Below, piece by piece: positions 1 to 8,269 of a stretch of 34,151 nt of DNA. Numbering within the stretch: the stretch's first letter is position 1; the number at the start of each line of letters is the position of its first letter. The notes under the pieces are model-generated. The model was not told the origin of the DNA and did no database searches. It saw nothing but the letters and a program-made list of their open reading frames with translations. This DNA comes from Prosthecodimorpha staleyi (lineage in GTDB: Bacteria; Pseudomonadota; Alphaproteobacteria; Rhizobiales; Ancalomicrobiaceae): NCBI RefSeq assembly GCF_018729455.1, contig NZ_JAHHZF010000020.1, positions 1 through 34,151 of the forward strand. The letters run 5' to 3'. The position numbers and the translations under genes are program-made.

Positions 1-77
1 GCCTCCCGGAGAGGCCGTGTCGATGGCGTCGGTCAGCGAGACGAAGCCGATACCCCTGCCCTTCAGCATCTCGGCGG
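1..77. repeat. Terminal direct repeat, left copy (circular overlap)
   Basis: These 77 bases are identical to the last 77 bases of the window (34075-34151). A perfect overlap of this length is what a short-read assembler leaves at the ends of a closed circle. The recombinase reading frame that crosses the join stays intact, so this is one physical locus seen twice and not a true repeat. The molecule is then 34,074 bp. Confidence 0.93.
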
Positions 78-306
78 TTTCGATCAGGTGCTTCAGCGAC
101 CGAGCCAGGCGATCGAGCTTCCAGACGACGAGGGTATCGCCAGGCCGAAGGATGTCGTCGAGCAGCCGGTTCAGCTCTGGCCTGTCAGCTTTGGCGCCAG
201 ACGCCCTCTCGACGACGACGCGCTCGCAGCCGGCCTCGCGGAGCTTCTGCTCCTGGAGGTCGGGGTTCTGGTCGAGGGTCGATACCCGGGCGTAGCCGAT
301 GCGCAT
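1..306 (-). CDS. Serine recombinase (Tn3-type resolvase/invertase), N-terminal part
   Basis: Read on the minus strand from the ATG at 306, this gives 102 residues starting MRIGYARVSTLDQNPDLQEQ, the start of the catalytic domain of Tn3/Hin-type serine recombinases. Ser9 in the YARVS motif is the expected nucleophile, and KLDRLARSLKHL carries the conserved arginines. The frame has no stop at base 1. On the circle it continues into 34074-33790, giving a 196-residue protein, normal for a small resolvase. The role is site-specific recombination, typically multimer resolution or transposon co-integrate resolution. An imperfect inverted repeat at 316-343, just upstream, could be part of its site. 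The gene lies between the two cargo modules, so it may belong to a former transposon. Confidence 0.9.
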   Translation of the reverse strand, partial: MRIGYARVSTLDQNPDLQEQKLREAGCERVVVERASGAKADRPELNRLLDDILRPGDTLVVWKLDRLARSLKHLIETAEMLKGRGIGFVSLTDAIDTASPGG

Positions 307-315
307 GTTGTGTCT

Positions 316-343
316 CGTTTCTCATGTGAATCATGACGAAACG
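316..343. promoter_or_regulatory. Imperfect inverted repeat; candidate resolvase subsite
   Basis: CGTTTCTCATG at 316-326 and CATGACGAAACG at 332-343 are inverted copies with one extra base, separated by 5 bp. The site starts 10 bp upstream of the resolvase ATG at 306. Resolvases of this class bind imperfect inverted repeats in a res site next to their own gene and often autoregulate there. I did not find the other subsites clearly, so the assignment is inference. Confidence 0.35.
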
Positions 344-606
344 CGACGTTGATTACAAGACGGGTTTTGAGACAGACGGAGAGGGCTGTGGTAGGTCTGC
401 CGATGCTCCATCGGGGAGTATCTCGAAAACGACCGAATACAAGACCCCTCGAATGGGTCAGTCAATTTCACCCAACAGCGCCTTCTTAAGCCGATCGACC
501 TACCCATGGTGACGGGGAAATACTGTGTCACGCTTGAGGTTGTCACGGAGACCGCATAGCATTGGGCGAACAAACGTTTGGCAAACACAGGGCGGCTCAC
601 CTGCGC

Positions 607-2079
607 ATGAACCGGATCTTTAGGCCCTACGATGGTTGGGACGGCTTTCCGGCTCGGTCTTTTGCGCGCCTAGATGCAACCGAACCTAGCAGTCTAAAGG
701 AAGTCGGCGAAGCTGTCTTTGCATTCGATGCCATAGACGCAAGTTGGTCAGAATTCTCCGCAGGCCACGACTTAGATCTAGAAGCTCCGAGCGCGATTAG
801 CGAAGTTTCGAAGGCCCTATGGGCGAAATTGTTCGGACCTAAGACGCAAAGGCCAATTGAGACGCTGTTCGACAAGATGCCGATCTACCGCATTGAGATC
901 ACAGCCAAGCGCAGCAGTCATTTTTGGAGCGACCTTGAATCGCTCGAAGAAGGGCAGTGGGTTGAAATCGTCCTTACTGCCGCGGGCAGTCATGCCGTTG
1001 ACGTCTACGGCTCCATCGTGGCGGAGGCTGTGGAGGCCTACCTTGTCTCCGTCGCCTCGCTCTCAGGGGCCCGGGAAAATGCGCTCTCCAACCTGTTCAA
1101 CATCGACGCATGGCCCTCGTCGCCGGAAATTGATATCCAGGCTGCTCTTCGCCGCGCGACCCCAGACCAACTCACGGTATATGACGTGGGCCAAGGTGGG
1201 GCTGCCGGACTGCTCGACTGCAGCAACACTGCAAGCATCTTCTTTGACCTCGGCGCAGGCTCCTACGGCAACAGCAGGACAAGGCCGAACCCGCTTCGAT
1301 TCTGCTGGCGCGGTAGCCCGCCGGTCGTACTCTCGCATTGGGACACGGACCACTGGGCAGGAGAGCTTACCGATCCGGCTGCATCGGGGCGAGACTGGAT
1401 CGCACCGCGCCAGTCTAAGCTCGGGCCGACTCATCACGCCTTTGCCGCACGAATTCTTGTTCAGGGCGGGAGCCTATTGATTTGGGGGGCAACGGCGGGC
1501 GCCACTTTATCGGTTACGTTTGCCGGGGGCGTAGTCCTTAGCTTGGGTCGTTGCACGGGCCCGAGCCGGAACGGCAGCGGCATTGCATGCCTAGTCGAAA
1601 ACTCCAGCGCCGACGCCTCGTGGCTTCTCACCGGCGACGCCGGCTACAGCGAAATTCCGCTGGTACCCTCATTCCAGATCATTGGAATCATCGCCCCGCA
1701 CCACGGGGCGGACATGGTGCGTTTCGGATCGGCGCCGACTAGGCCGGGCTCGGGGTACTGCCGCCTGTTCTACAGCTTCGGGCCTGACAACAAACACGGG
1801 CGAACTTCGGTCAAACATCCGACCACGGCTGCTATAAATGACCATCGAGCCCAATCTTGGGATCATGGAACTTGGACTACCACAGGAACGATAGCAACTA
1901 CGATTGCCGGAAAAGACGTGTTGGCGACGGCCGAGAATTCAGGTGGCCCAACTGGTCCTCGCAATCTGGATAGCGCCGTGATGGGCTGGTCATTAGCACC
2001 AACAGTGCCGCTCGCAGGACTTCCATGTTCAATGATACACTTAACGGTCGGCTGCACAACCAACATCAGACAGGCTTGA
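607..2079 (+). CDS. ComEC-like metallo-beta-lactamase-fold hydrolase (first of two)
   Basis: The 490-residue protein has a metallo-beta-lactamase (MBL) fold in its second half. DVGQG (about 193-197) is typical of the ComEC/Rec2 MBL group. SHWDTDHWAGE gives the metal motif HxDxDH (His244, Asp246, Asp248, His249). TGDAG (Asp344) and APHHG (His365, His366) supply later ligands. The first ~190 residues match no family I recognise. No signal peptide or membrane segment is visible, unlike full ComEC, so it should act in the cytoplasm. It opens the module that continues with a second MBL gene, the E2-E1-JAB fusion and a patatin. MBL-fold genes beside E2-E1-JAB fusions are a described association in bacterial ubiquitin-like operons, but their substrate is unknown to me. 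The start is uncertain: an in-frame TTG at 562 would add 15 residues. It is not a classical beta-lactamase. Confidence 0.8.
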   Translation: MNRIFRPYDGWDGFPARSFARLDATEPSSLKEVGEAVFAFDAIDASWSEFSAGHDLDLEAPSAISEVSKALWAKLFGPKTQRPIETLFDKMPIYRIEITAKRSSHFWSDLESLEEGQWVEIVLTAAGSHAVDVYGSIVAEAVEAYLVSVASLSGARENALSNLFNIDAWPSSPEIDIQAALRRATPDQLTVYDVGQGGAAGLLDCSNTASIFFDLGAGSYGNSRTRPNPLRFCWRGSPPVVLSHWDTDHWAGELTDPAASGRDWIAPRQSKLGPTHHAFAARILVQGGSLLIWGATAGATLSVTFAGGVVLSLGRCTGPSRNGSGIACLVENSSADASWLLTGDAGYSEIPLVPSFQIIGIIAPHHGADMVRFGSAPTRPGSGYCRLFYSFGPDNKHGRTSVKHPTTAAINDHRAQSWDHGTWTTTGTIATTIAGKDVLATAENSGGPTGPRNLDSAVMGWSLAPTVPLAGLPCSMIHLTVGCTTNIRQA

Positions 2080-2325
2080 TACCGGCTAAAATGGACACCT
2101 AGGCAGCGGCGAAGTTGGATTCCTGATCAGTTATCCCAGTTTAAAAAGAAGTCACAAGGCAGATAGCTGAGGAATACGCCCCCGTTTGATCACCAGCCCT
2201 CCGCCAATCCAACGAGTTAATTCCCGGATAGCATCGACAAATATTTATAGTGAGAATAATACGTTCCTTGTTGCAGAACGCCTCGGCAGCCCCTACCTCT
2301 ACGAGCATGACGAATGGGGGCTCGC
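2080..2325. other. Spacer between the two MBL genes
   Basis: About 245 bp with several AT-rich stretches (around 2138-2150 and 2230-2265) and no reading frame that looks coding. It may hold a separate promoter for the second MBL gene, since the other gaps in this module are at most a few bases. I see no clear terminator or small ubiquitin-like gene in it. Confidence 0.4.
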
Positions 2326-3456
2326 ATGCCGGCCTATGTGACGTTTTACCCGCTTGGCAACGCCGACGGTGCTCTCATCGACCTCGCCGACCAACGGAAG
2401 GTGCTGGTAGATTTTGGCAATGAGGGCAATCCTGACGATCCCGCAGACCTGCGCTGCAATCTCGCGGCGGAATTGACCACCAACCTGCGCAAGGCCGGCC
2501 GGGATTATCTTGATGTCGTTTGCTTCACGCATGTCGACGATGACCATTGCAAGGGCAGCGGCGCATTCTTCTGGCTCCAGCACGCGGCCAAGTACCAAGG
2601 GCCAGGCCGTACCAAGATCAACGAGATGTGGGTTCCTGCCTGCGCTATTACTGAGGAAGGGCTTACCGAAGATTCCCGCCTCGTCCGGCAGGAGGCGCGA
2701 CACCGGCTCAGGGAAGGGAAGGGCATCCTTGTCTTCTCAAGGGCCGAACGGATCAAGCAATGGATGTCCGAGAACAGCATTGATTACGAAAGCCGCAAGC
2801 ATCTTTTTGTTGATGCCGGTAAAAATGTGCCTGGTTTCAGCAAGAATGGACCGGAGGCGGTCGAATTCTTCGTTCATTGTCCCTTTGCCTGGCGTCAAAG
2901 CGACAAAGTCCTAGTCGACCGTAACGGCGATTCCATTGTTTTCCAAGCAACTTTCAAGGAGGGCCTCTCGGAAAGCTATGCCTTATTCGCTTCCGATGTA
3001 GACCACGAGGTCCTCTCGCTAATCGTGCAGACGACGCGTCGTCACGGCCGCGACGGAAAATTGCTTTGGGATCTTATGAAGCTGCCGCATCACTCATCCT
3101 ACTTATCGCTTAGTTCAGAGCGGGGAGTGGACGAAACTGTCGCGGTCGATGACGTGAAGTGGCTGTTCGAAACCCAAGGGCAGCGCGGTTGCACCATCGT
3201 TTCAACGAGTTGCCCGATCCCTGCAAAGGGGAGCGAGGAAGACAAGGGCACGCAGCCGCCACATCGCCAAGCAGCCAACCATCACCGCCGGGTCGCCCGC
3301 GAAAAGGACGGCAGCTACATTGTCACCATGGAGCAACCGCGAAAGGGGGCACCTGCGCCGTTTAGATTCGAGATCACACAGCTAGGCGTTGCACTCCTGC
3401 TGGCGGCACCGAACGTCATCACGACTGCGACATCGGCTCCTGCCCGGCAGGGTTGA
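2326..3456 (+). CDS. Metallo-beta-lactamase-fold hydrolase (second of two)
   Basis: A 376-residue cytoplasmic-looking protein with an MBL fold starting near its N-terminus. THVDDDHCKGS gives HxDxDH (His69, Asp71, Asp73, His74), FASDVDHE supplies a later metal Asp (Asp224), and LPHHSS the C-terminal histidines (His255, His256). The arrangement resembles the ComEC-like hydrolase next door, but sequence and length differ clearly, so the two look like divergent members and not a recent duplication. The ATG at 2326 is preferred because GGGGG lies 5-6 bases upstream. The in-frame ATG at 2314 would add MGAR. The stop is 4 bp before the probable GTG start of the E2-E1-JAB gene, indicating one transcript. 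The substrate is unknown. It could process a nucleotide signal, lipid or conjugate within the module. Confidence 0.8.
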   Translation: MPAYVTFYPLGNADGALIDLADQRKVLVDFGNEGNPDDPADLRCNLAAELTTNLRKAGRDYLDVVCFTHVDDDHCKGSGAFFWLQHAAKYQGPGRTKINEMWVPACAITEEGLTEDSRLVRQEARHRLREGKGILVFSRAERIKQWMSENSIDYESRKHLFVDAGKNVPGFSKNGPEAVEFFVHCPFAWRQSDKVLVDRNGDSIVFQATFKEGLSESYALFASDVDHEVLSLIVQTTRRHGRDGKLLWDLMKLPHHSSYLSLSSERGVDETVAVDDVKWLFETQGQRGCTIVSTSCPIPAKGSEEDKGTQPPHRQAANHHRRVAREKDGSYIVTMEQPRKGAPAPFRFEITQLGVALLLAAPNVITTATSAPARQG

Positions 3457-3460
3457 GCAG

Positions 3461-5728
3461 GTGGCCTGGATCGACGAATGGGGCGCGCCGGTCGATCTGC
3501 GGGATCTGGCGCAGCCCACTGCGCGTTCATTCGTAAAATATGTTGAGACGGCGGCCTCTGCCGTCGTCTCGATCGCGGGGGCTCACCGCAACGAGCACGG
3601 CGCAGAGATCGTCATCGTCGAGATGCAGACTGGGGCTCCGCAGAGACCGGTCGCGCCGATTCGGCGAGTCGAGCCGCTCGGCCTCGTATTCGCCGGCGGG
3701 GGCAGCATGCCTTTGGTCCTGGCGCTTCGCGAGGACTTTCCTGACACTGAGCACCAACAGCTCGTCCCGGAGGGCTGTCCGGCGGCCATCTGTATCGACG
3801 ATCGGCCCTGGGACGAAGCGCGCCTGACCTGGACGCCAGCTGAGATGACGCAGCGTATCGCCGCTTGGTATTGGCGAGCGGCACGCGGCGATCTTCACGA
3901 TCCTAACCAGCCGCTCGACCCGTTTTTCGGGCTGTCGCGTTACAGCTTCGTGTTCCCACGAGCAGCATTCGAGGCGGAGCCCGGAAGCGTCGAGCTCGCC
4001 GGCCTTATCAACGAGTCCGGCGACGATGCGAGGGTTGTGATCACCACGCCCTTGGCTCGGCTCAAGCCGGAAGCACGCAAAGTGCGCATCCTGCCGCTCG
4101 CTTACCGTGTTCAGCCGGAGTGTATGACGCGCATGCGCAAGGCGCCGCGGAGCCTCGGCTCGCTCATGCGGTTCCTTGACGGGCGAGGCGTCGACTTGCT
4201 GGCAGACCTCCGCACCCGCATCCGTGGATGGACGGGCACGAATGCGGAGAGCGGTCTGCGGCTCGGCTCCCAACTTGCCATCATTGTGGACATGCCGGTG
4301 ATAGCGCCGAACGGCACCCAGCCGGGGACATCGGACGTGCGGGCGTTCGTCAGCGTGTCCACCGTCGGCGAAATCGGCGTGGCATTGGGGGTGCTTCACA
4401 GCGTGCCGCGTGATGCGGTTAAATCGGGGTTCTGTCGCGCCATTCCGGAAGGAGCAGTTGATGACGGAAGGCTCGACGCGCTCGTCTTGGAGTTCGCCCA
4501 GGTGCATGTCGAATTCGACGCTGACCGAGCTGCTGTTCTGTCCGGCCGCGACCGAGTCGACGCTCGCAAGGCAATGCTTGTCGGCGCCGGAGCGCTTGGC
4601 TCACATCTTGCTGAGTTCCTGGCGCGACAAGGTAGGTTCCGGTGGACTATCGTCGACGACGACCGACTGCTGCCACATAACCTCGCGCGCCACACTCTAC
4701 AGGCGATCGACATCGGACGGCCCAAGGCGCAAGCGCTGGCGGCTCGCCTGAACGCAATCTTCTCGCCCGACGAAAGGCTGGTCGCGCCAACGGCGCTCGT
4801 CTGCAACGTCCTCCACCCCGGCGACAAGGCCGATGTTCTACGGGCAGCATTCGCCGACGCGGACGTCGTGATTGATGCAAGCGCCTCGGTCGCTGCGGCG
4901 CGCTCGATCGCCGACCAGTACGGGGCCGCTCGCCGCGCCTCCGCGTTTTTCAACCCATCTGGGGAGGCCGCGGTCGTGCTCGTTGAGGATCATGCCCGCT
5001 CGATCACACTCCGTGACGTCGAGGCGCAGTACTACCGCGCCGTGCTACGGGAGCCCGCGCTCGAAAAACACTTCACGGCCATCGCCGACCGTTTCGCCTA
5101 CACCGGCGCCTGCCGGGCGGTCACCAGCCGCATCCCGGAGAGCCGAGTCGCCCTGCTTGCAGCCCACGCTGCGGAGGGACTTAGTCAAGTGCTCGATACG
5201 CCCAACGCGTGCATCGCTGTCTGGAGCGTCTCGGCAACGGGCGAGGTTACGCTCACGAAGCCAAGCGTTGCCGCCATCGAGCGGCATGCGATTCTAAACT
5301 GGGAAGTAAGCATCGACACCTCGCTGAAGAATGACCTTATCTCCCAGAGAGCTGCGAAAGTCCCAAACGAGACAGGCGGCGTCCTGCTCGGCATCGTCGA
5401 TGCATATGCGCGCAAAGTGCTCCTCGTCGAGGCGCTCGCGGCCCCCCCAGACAGCTTGGAAACGCCCTTTCTGTTTGAGCGTGGGATCGCCGGCCTCACC
5501 GATGAGGTCACTGCGATGATGGCAAGGACTATGGATCAGGTACGCTACGTGGGAGAATGGCACTCGCATCCACCGCGCTATTCGGTGCAGCCGAGCGGGA
5601 CAGACTTGATCCAACTCAGCTGGCTCGCGCGCGTGGCGTCTATGGAGGAATTGCCGGCGCTAATGGTCATAGTCGGTGATCACGAGCTAAATGTTGGGGT
5701 CGGCGAGGCCCGACCCGTCTGCTCATAG
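3461..5728 (+). CDS. E2-E1-JAB fusion: ubiquitin-like conjugation and deconjugation protein
   Basis: The 755-residue protein has three modules in order. Residues ~1-190 are an E2-like domain with a candidate catalytic Cys111 in AAICIDDRPW. Residues ~360-600 are an E1/ThiF adenylation domain with the nucleotide loop GAGALGS (375-381), the acidic DDD strand (399-401) and a candidate thioester Cys551 in TGACRAVTSRIP. Residues ~625-755 are a JAB/MPN metalloprotease with Glu637 in ETGGVLLG and the zinc motif EWHSHPP...PSGTD (His701, His703, Ser712, Asp715). Such proteins should adenylate the C-terminus of a protein, transfer it to a target and cleave it off again. The architecture combines functions that type II CBASS splits between Cap2 (E2-E1) and Cap3 (JAB). 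The GTG at 3461 lies 4 bp after the previous stop. An in-frame ATG at 3389 would overlap the MBL gene by 68 bp. All catalytic residues are present. The modified target is not evident. Confidence 0.9.
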   Translation: MAWIDEWGAPVDLRDLAQPTARSFVKYVETAASAVVSIAGAHRNEHGAEIVIVEMQTGAPQRPVAPIRRVEPLGLVFAGGGSMPLVLALREDFPDTEHQQLVPEGCPAAICIDDRPWDEARLTWTPAEMTQRIAAWYWRAARGDLHDPNQPLDPFFGLSRYSFVFPRAAFEAEPGSVELAGLINESGDDARVVITTPLARLKPEARKVRILPLAYRVQPECMTRMRKAPRSLGSLMRFLDGRGVDLLADLRTRIRGWTGTNAESGLRLGSQLAIIVDMPVIAPNGTQPGTSDVRAFVSVSTVGEIGVALGVLHSVPRDAVKSGFCRAIPEGAVDDGRLDALVLEFAQVHVEFDADRAAVLSGRDRVDARKAMLVGAGALGSHLAEFLARQGRFRWTIVDDDRLLPHNLARHTLQAIDIGRPKAQALAARLNAIFSPDERLVAPTALVCNVLHPGDKADVLRAAFADADVVIDASASVAAARSIADQYGAARRASAFFNPSGEAAVVLVEDHARSITLRDVEAQYYRAVLREPALEKHFTAIADRFAYTGACRAVTSRIPESRVALLAAHAAEGLSQVLDTPNACIAVWSVSATGEVTLTKPSVAAIERHAILNWEVSIDTSLKNDLISQRAAKVPNETGGVLLGIVDAYARKVLLVEALAAPPDSLETPFLFERGIAGLTDEVTAMMARTMDQVRYVGEWHSHPPRYSVQPSGTDLIQLSWLARVASMEELPALMVIVGDHELNVGVGEARPVCS

Positions 5729-5736
5729 GTGCCAGC

Positions 5737-6945
5737 TTGTCGACTATGGAGGGGAGGGAAACGCCGAGGATTGATAGCCAGGGCGGCCCGGCGACGGGGT
5801 TCAGGCTCGGGCTTGCGCTCTCTGGCGGCGGAGTGCGGGCCGCTGTGTTCCACTTGGGTGTCCTCCGTCGCCTTGCCGAGGATGATCTGTTCGAAAGCGT
5901 GACGCAAATTTCTACCGTTTCGGGAGGGAGCCTGGTAATCGCTGCATTGGTCACAAACGCTGGGATGCAATGGCCCGGCTCGGAACAGTATCGGAGCGAC
6001 ACTTATCCCTCCCTTAGGTCGATGCTGACGGGCGCGGATCTACTCAGCCCGCGCTGTCTTGGCTGGAAGGGGCTACTACGGTTCAATCTTCGGCTCCTCT
6101 CAAGTAGGGCAATGGTACTCGCGGATCTGCTGGCGGAGCGGTGGGGCGTTCGCGGCAATCTTCGAGACTTGCCGGAAAGACCGGTCTGGTGGATCAACGC
6201 GACATGCGTCGAGACCGGCAAGAACTGGCGCTTCAGCAAACGCGAAATGGGCGACTGGCAATTCGGGCGGCACTACGATCCGCCGTTCCGGCTGGCCGAC
6301 GCTGCGGCAGCGTCCGCGGCCGTTCCCTATGCAATTGGTGCCCTTCGTTTCGAACTCCCGCAGCAGGGCTGGTATAGGACCGATCCTGCAACGCGCCAAC
6401 CGCTGGAACGCCGGGACCCGCCACACTCAACCGTTCATCTCTGGGATGGCGGCGCCTATGAAAACATGGGCCTTGAGGCTCTGTTCAAGCCCGGCAAGGC
6501 TCTGATTGAATGCGACTTCCTGGTTTGCAGCGACGCGTCGGGTCCACTGCGGGCGCCTGGTCCCGGCCCGCTTGGCTCGCTATGGAAGGGACATCTTTGG
6601 AGCCCGCGGCTTTTTGATGTGAGCAGCGATCAGATCAGGGCGTTGAGGTCACGGATGCTGATGCGAGAGGTGGAAAGCGGAACAATTCGGGCCGCGCTGA
6701 TTCGGATGGGAAACTCCGTCCGCGATATCGATCTGCGAGCCGGTATACGTCGCACCCAAGTAGACTATGGTCAGTATCAGGTCGACCAGGAAGCCACGCT
6801 TGCTCTCTTGCATCCGACAGATCTTCAGGCGCCGTCGCCTGACCTGTTTGATCGCATCGCGCGACACGGATTCGAAGTGGCCGACGCAACTTTGACCGCT
6901 TATTCTCCAAAATACTTCCCTAAGACCAGACGTTGGCCAGTCTAA
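5737..6945 (+). CDS. Patatin-like phospholipase
   Basis: A 402-residue patatin-family hydrolase. LALSGGGVRA (about 26-35) is the oxyanion-hole glycine loop. ISTVSGGS holds the nucleophile Ser62 in TVSGG, a variant of GxSxG with Thr in the first position. WDGGAYENMG provides the dyad Asp237, and AAASAAVPYAI the conserved block between them. It should cleave acyl esters of membrane lipids. It follows the E2-E1-JAB gene by 8 bp and is likely on the same transcript. Patatin phospholipases (CapV) are membrane-degrading effectors in CBASS, so it is the best candidate for the killing or abortive-infection output here. No cyclic-nucleotide synthase is nearby to activate it. The TTG at 5737 has AGGT 6 bases upstream. 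The ATG at 5746 is the alternative start. Confidence 0.85.
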   Translation: MSTMEGRETPRIDSQGGPATGFRLGLALSGGGVRAAVFHLGVLRRLAEDDLFESVTQISTVSGGSLVIAALVTNAGMQWPGSEQYRSDTYPSLRSMLTGADLLSPRCLGWKGLLRFNLRLLSSRAMVLADLLAERWGVRGNLRDLPERPVWWINATCVETGKNWRFSKREMGDWQFGRHYDPPFRLADAAAASAAVPYAIGALRFELPQQGWYRTDPATRQPLERRDPPHSTVHLWDGGAYENMGLEALFKPGKALIECDFLVCSDASGPLRAPGPGPLGSLWKGHLWSPRLFDVSSDQIRALRSRMLMREVESGTIRAALIRMGNSVRDIDLRAGIRRTQVDYGQYQVDQEATLALLHPTDLQAPSPDLFDRIARHGFEVADATLTAYSPKYFPKTRRWPV

Positions 6946-7056
6946 ACACGCTAACAATTCTATCTAACCGTAAAGATCTCATCCAATATCATATAATTGA
7001 TTTCAGAAATTAGAAACATTTGATAATGTCCTTTATCATATATAGTGGGACCTTCC
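6946..7056. promoter_or_regulatory. AT-rich junction and probable promoter of the GRDP-like gene
   Basis: This strongly AT-rich 111-bp stretch separates the lower-GC defence-type module from the GC-rich backbone. It contains TTGATA (7020-7025) followed by TATAGT (7041-7046) with a short 15-bp spacer, a weak promoter candidate, and the inverted pair TGATA/TATCA around it. GGGA at 7047-7050 is a good ribosome binding site for the ATG at 7057. Confidence 0.4.
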
Positions 7057-7443
7057 ATGCTCGCCCCCGAAGCCCTCGACCGAACCCACGTCGGCCTGCT
7101 CCCCGGTCTCGATCTCGACGCGGTGCGCGCGCTGCTGATCGATCGGCACGGCTGCACGCCCGAGCAGGCGTCGGAGGCCGAACGCCTTTACCGGATGTTC
7201 CTGGAGCTGCGCCGTCGCCACCCCGATGAGCGCCTGGTCCCGCCGGCGGCCGCGGACCGCATGTGGCATGTCCACATCCTGATGACCGGGAAGTACCGGC
7301 AGGACTGCAAGGCGCTGTTCGGCCAGTATCTGGATCACGATCCAATGGCCCGGCCGACCGCCGACGATATCGCCCTCTCGCGGCGCCGCTACCGTGAGGC
7401 GTTCGGCGTCGACCTGGCTGAGGCCTTCTCGGACTGCACATGA
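7057..7443 (+). CDS. GRDP-like (glycine-rich domain-containing protein-like) small protein
   Basis: The 128-residue protein carries the signature of the GRDP-like family: MWHVHILMTGKYRQDC (His71, His73, Tyr80, Cys84) followed by LFGQYLDHDP (His94). These histidines and the cysteine are conserved in the family and could bind metal, but no biochemical function is established to my knowledge. It stands alone, after the patatin module and before the Phd/PemK-like pair, on the same strand. Codon use is GC-rich like the backbone. The ATG at 7057 is chosen over an in-frame GTG at 7045 because GGGA is 6 bases upstream of the ATG. Confidence 0.7.
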   Translation: MLAPEALDRTHVGLLPGLDLDAVRALLIDRHGCTPEQASEAERLYRMFLELRRRHPDERLVPPAAADRMWHVHILMTGKYRQDCKALFGQYLDHDPMARPTADDIALSRRRYREAFGVDLAEAFSDCT

Positions 7444-7552
7444 GCGGCGCCAGACGCGGGGCGGGCAGGGGGCTTGCCGGGACCCTGTCAGGTTTCTCTT
7501 GCCAGAAGTTGGGAGGATTCCCATAATGTGAATGATACGAAAGATACGAGTA

Positions 7553-7825
7553 ATGCAGAAGATGCGCGTCTCGACCGCCGACTTCATCAAGAACTACGGC
7601 ACGCTGGCCGACAAGGCGCTGGCCGAGCCGGTCACCATCACCAAGAACGGCCGCGACCGGCTGGTGGTGCTCTCGGCCGAGGAATACGAGCGGCTCAAGC
7701 GCCGCGACCGGCGGGTGGTGCGGCTTGAGGAGTTCACCGACGAGGAAATGGCCCTCATCGCCCGGGCCGAGGTCCCGCCCGGCCACGAGGCGCTCGACGA
7801 CGAGCTGAAAGACTGGCGGCCGTGA
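7553..7825 (+). CDS. Phd/YefM-family antitoxin
   Basis: A 90-residue protein. The N-terminal half (MRVSTADFIKNYGTLADKAL then PVTITKNGRDRLVVLSAEEYERL) is the Phd/YefM fold, which dimerises and binds the operon's own promoter. The acidic C-terminal tail (EEFTDEEMALIARAEVPPG) is where such antitoxins wrap the toxin. The stop overlaps the GTG of the next gene by 4 bp, the usual arrangement of antitoxin before toxin. The start is uncertain: ATGs at 7532, 7553 and 7562 are in frame. The preceding 7535-7550 segment contains a direct repeat of GATACGA, a possible operator. Confidence 0.75.
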   Translation: MQKMRVSTADFIKNYGTLADKALAEPVTITKNGRDRLVVLSAEEYERLKRRDRRVVRLEEFTDEEMALIARAEVPPGHEALDDELKDWRP

Positions 7826-8256
7826 GCTGGCCGAAACCGCAGCCCGGCCTGGTCATCCGGTATTCGTATCTGTGGGAGCGGGAAGCCCGGGCCGGCCGGG
7901 AGGAGGGGGTCAAGGATCGCCCCTGCGCCATCCTGCTGGTGGTTCTGCGCGACGGTGCGTCGCCGATCGTGCGCGTGCTGCCGGTCACCCATACCCCGCC
8001 GACCGATCCGGCCGACGCCCTGGAAATCCCGGCGCCGACCAAGGCCCGCCTGGGGCTCGACGGCGCCCGCTCCTGGGTGGTGCTGACCGAGGCGAACGAT
8101 TTCATCTGGCCAGGTCCGGATTTGCGTCCCGCCGTCAACGGCGATCCGGCCAGCATGGCCTACGGCATGTTGCCGCCGGGCTTCATGAAGGTGCTGCGCG
8201 AGCGCATTGCCGAGCGGCGCCAGGCGCGGCTCAAGGCCGTGACGCGGACAGAATAG
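7822..8256 (+). CDS. Probable PemK/MazF-like toxin
   Basis: A 144-residue protein whose core (GLVIRYSYLWERE, then KDRPCAILLVVLRDG and VRVLPVTHTPP) follows the order of strands in PemK/MazF endoribonucleases: a G-x-V/I start, an RP motif and a late T/S-H segment. Those enzymes cut mRNA when not held by an antitoxin. It starts at a GTG overlapping the antitoxin's stop by 4 bp, so the two are translationally coupled. The similarity is to the general fold and the toxin activity is inferred. Phd antitoxins usually pair with Doc or YoeB, so this Phd/PemK-like combination is a mixed pair. The tyrosine recombinase gene follows 13 bp later and may share the transcript. Confidence 0.6.
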   Translation: MSWPKPQPGLVIRYSYLWEREARAGREEGVKDRPCAILLVVLRDGASPIVRVLPVTHTPPTDPADALEIPAPTKARLGLDGARSWVVLTEANDFIWPGPDLRPAVNGDPASMAYGMLPPGFMKVLRERIAERRQARLKAVTRTE

Positions 8257-8269
8257 GCGGGAGGATCCC

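Noticed and set aside
2080-2120. TAAAATGGACACCT-like sequence after the first MBL gene as an insertion-sequence end
   Set aside because: Only one short match by memory, with no partner inverted repeat or transposase fragment nearby.
607-3456. MBL-fold genes considered as antibiotic-degrading beta-lactamases
   Set aside because: No signal peptide. The ComEC-like DVGQG and HHG motifs and the operon context point to a cytoplasmic hydrolase of another kind.
3527-4507. 326-residue minus-strand frame
   Set aside because: Shadow of the E2-E1-JAB gene. Its Arg/His-rich translation is typical of an antisense frame.
607-6945. The module considered as a standard type II CBASS
   Set aside because: No CD-NTase with a GS...DxD pattern is visible in any of the four genes or gaps, so the label would overstate the evidence.
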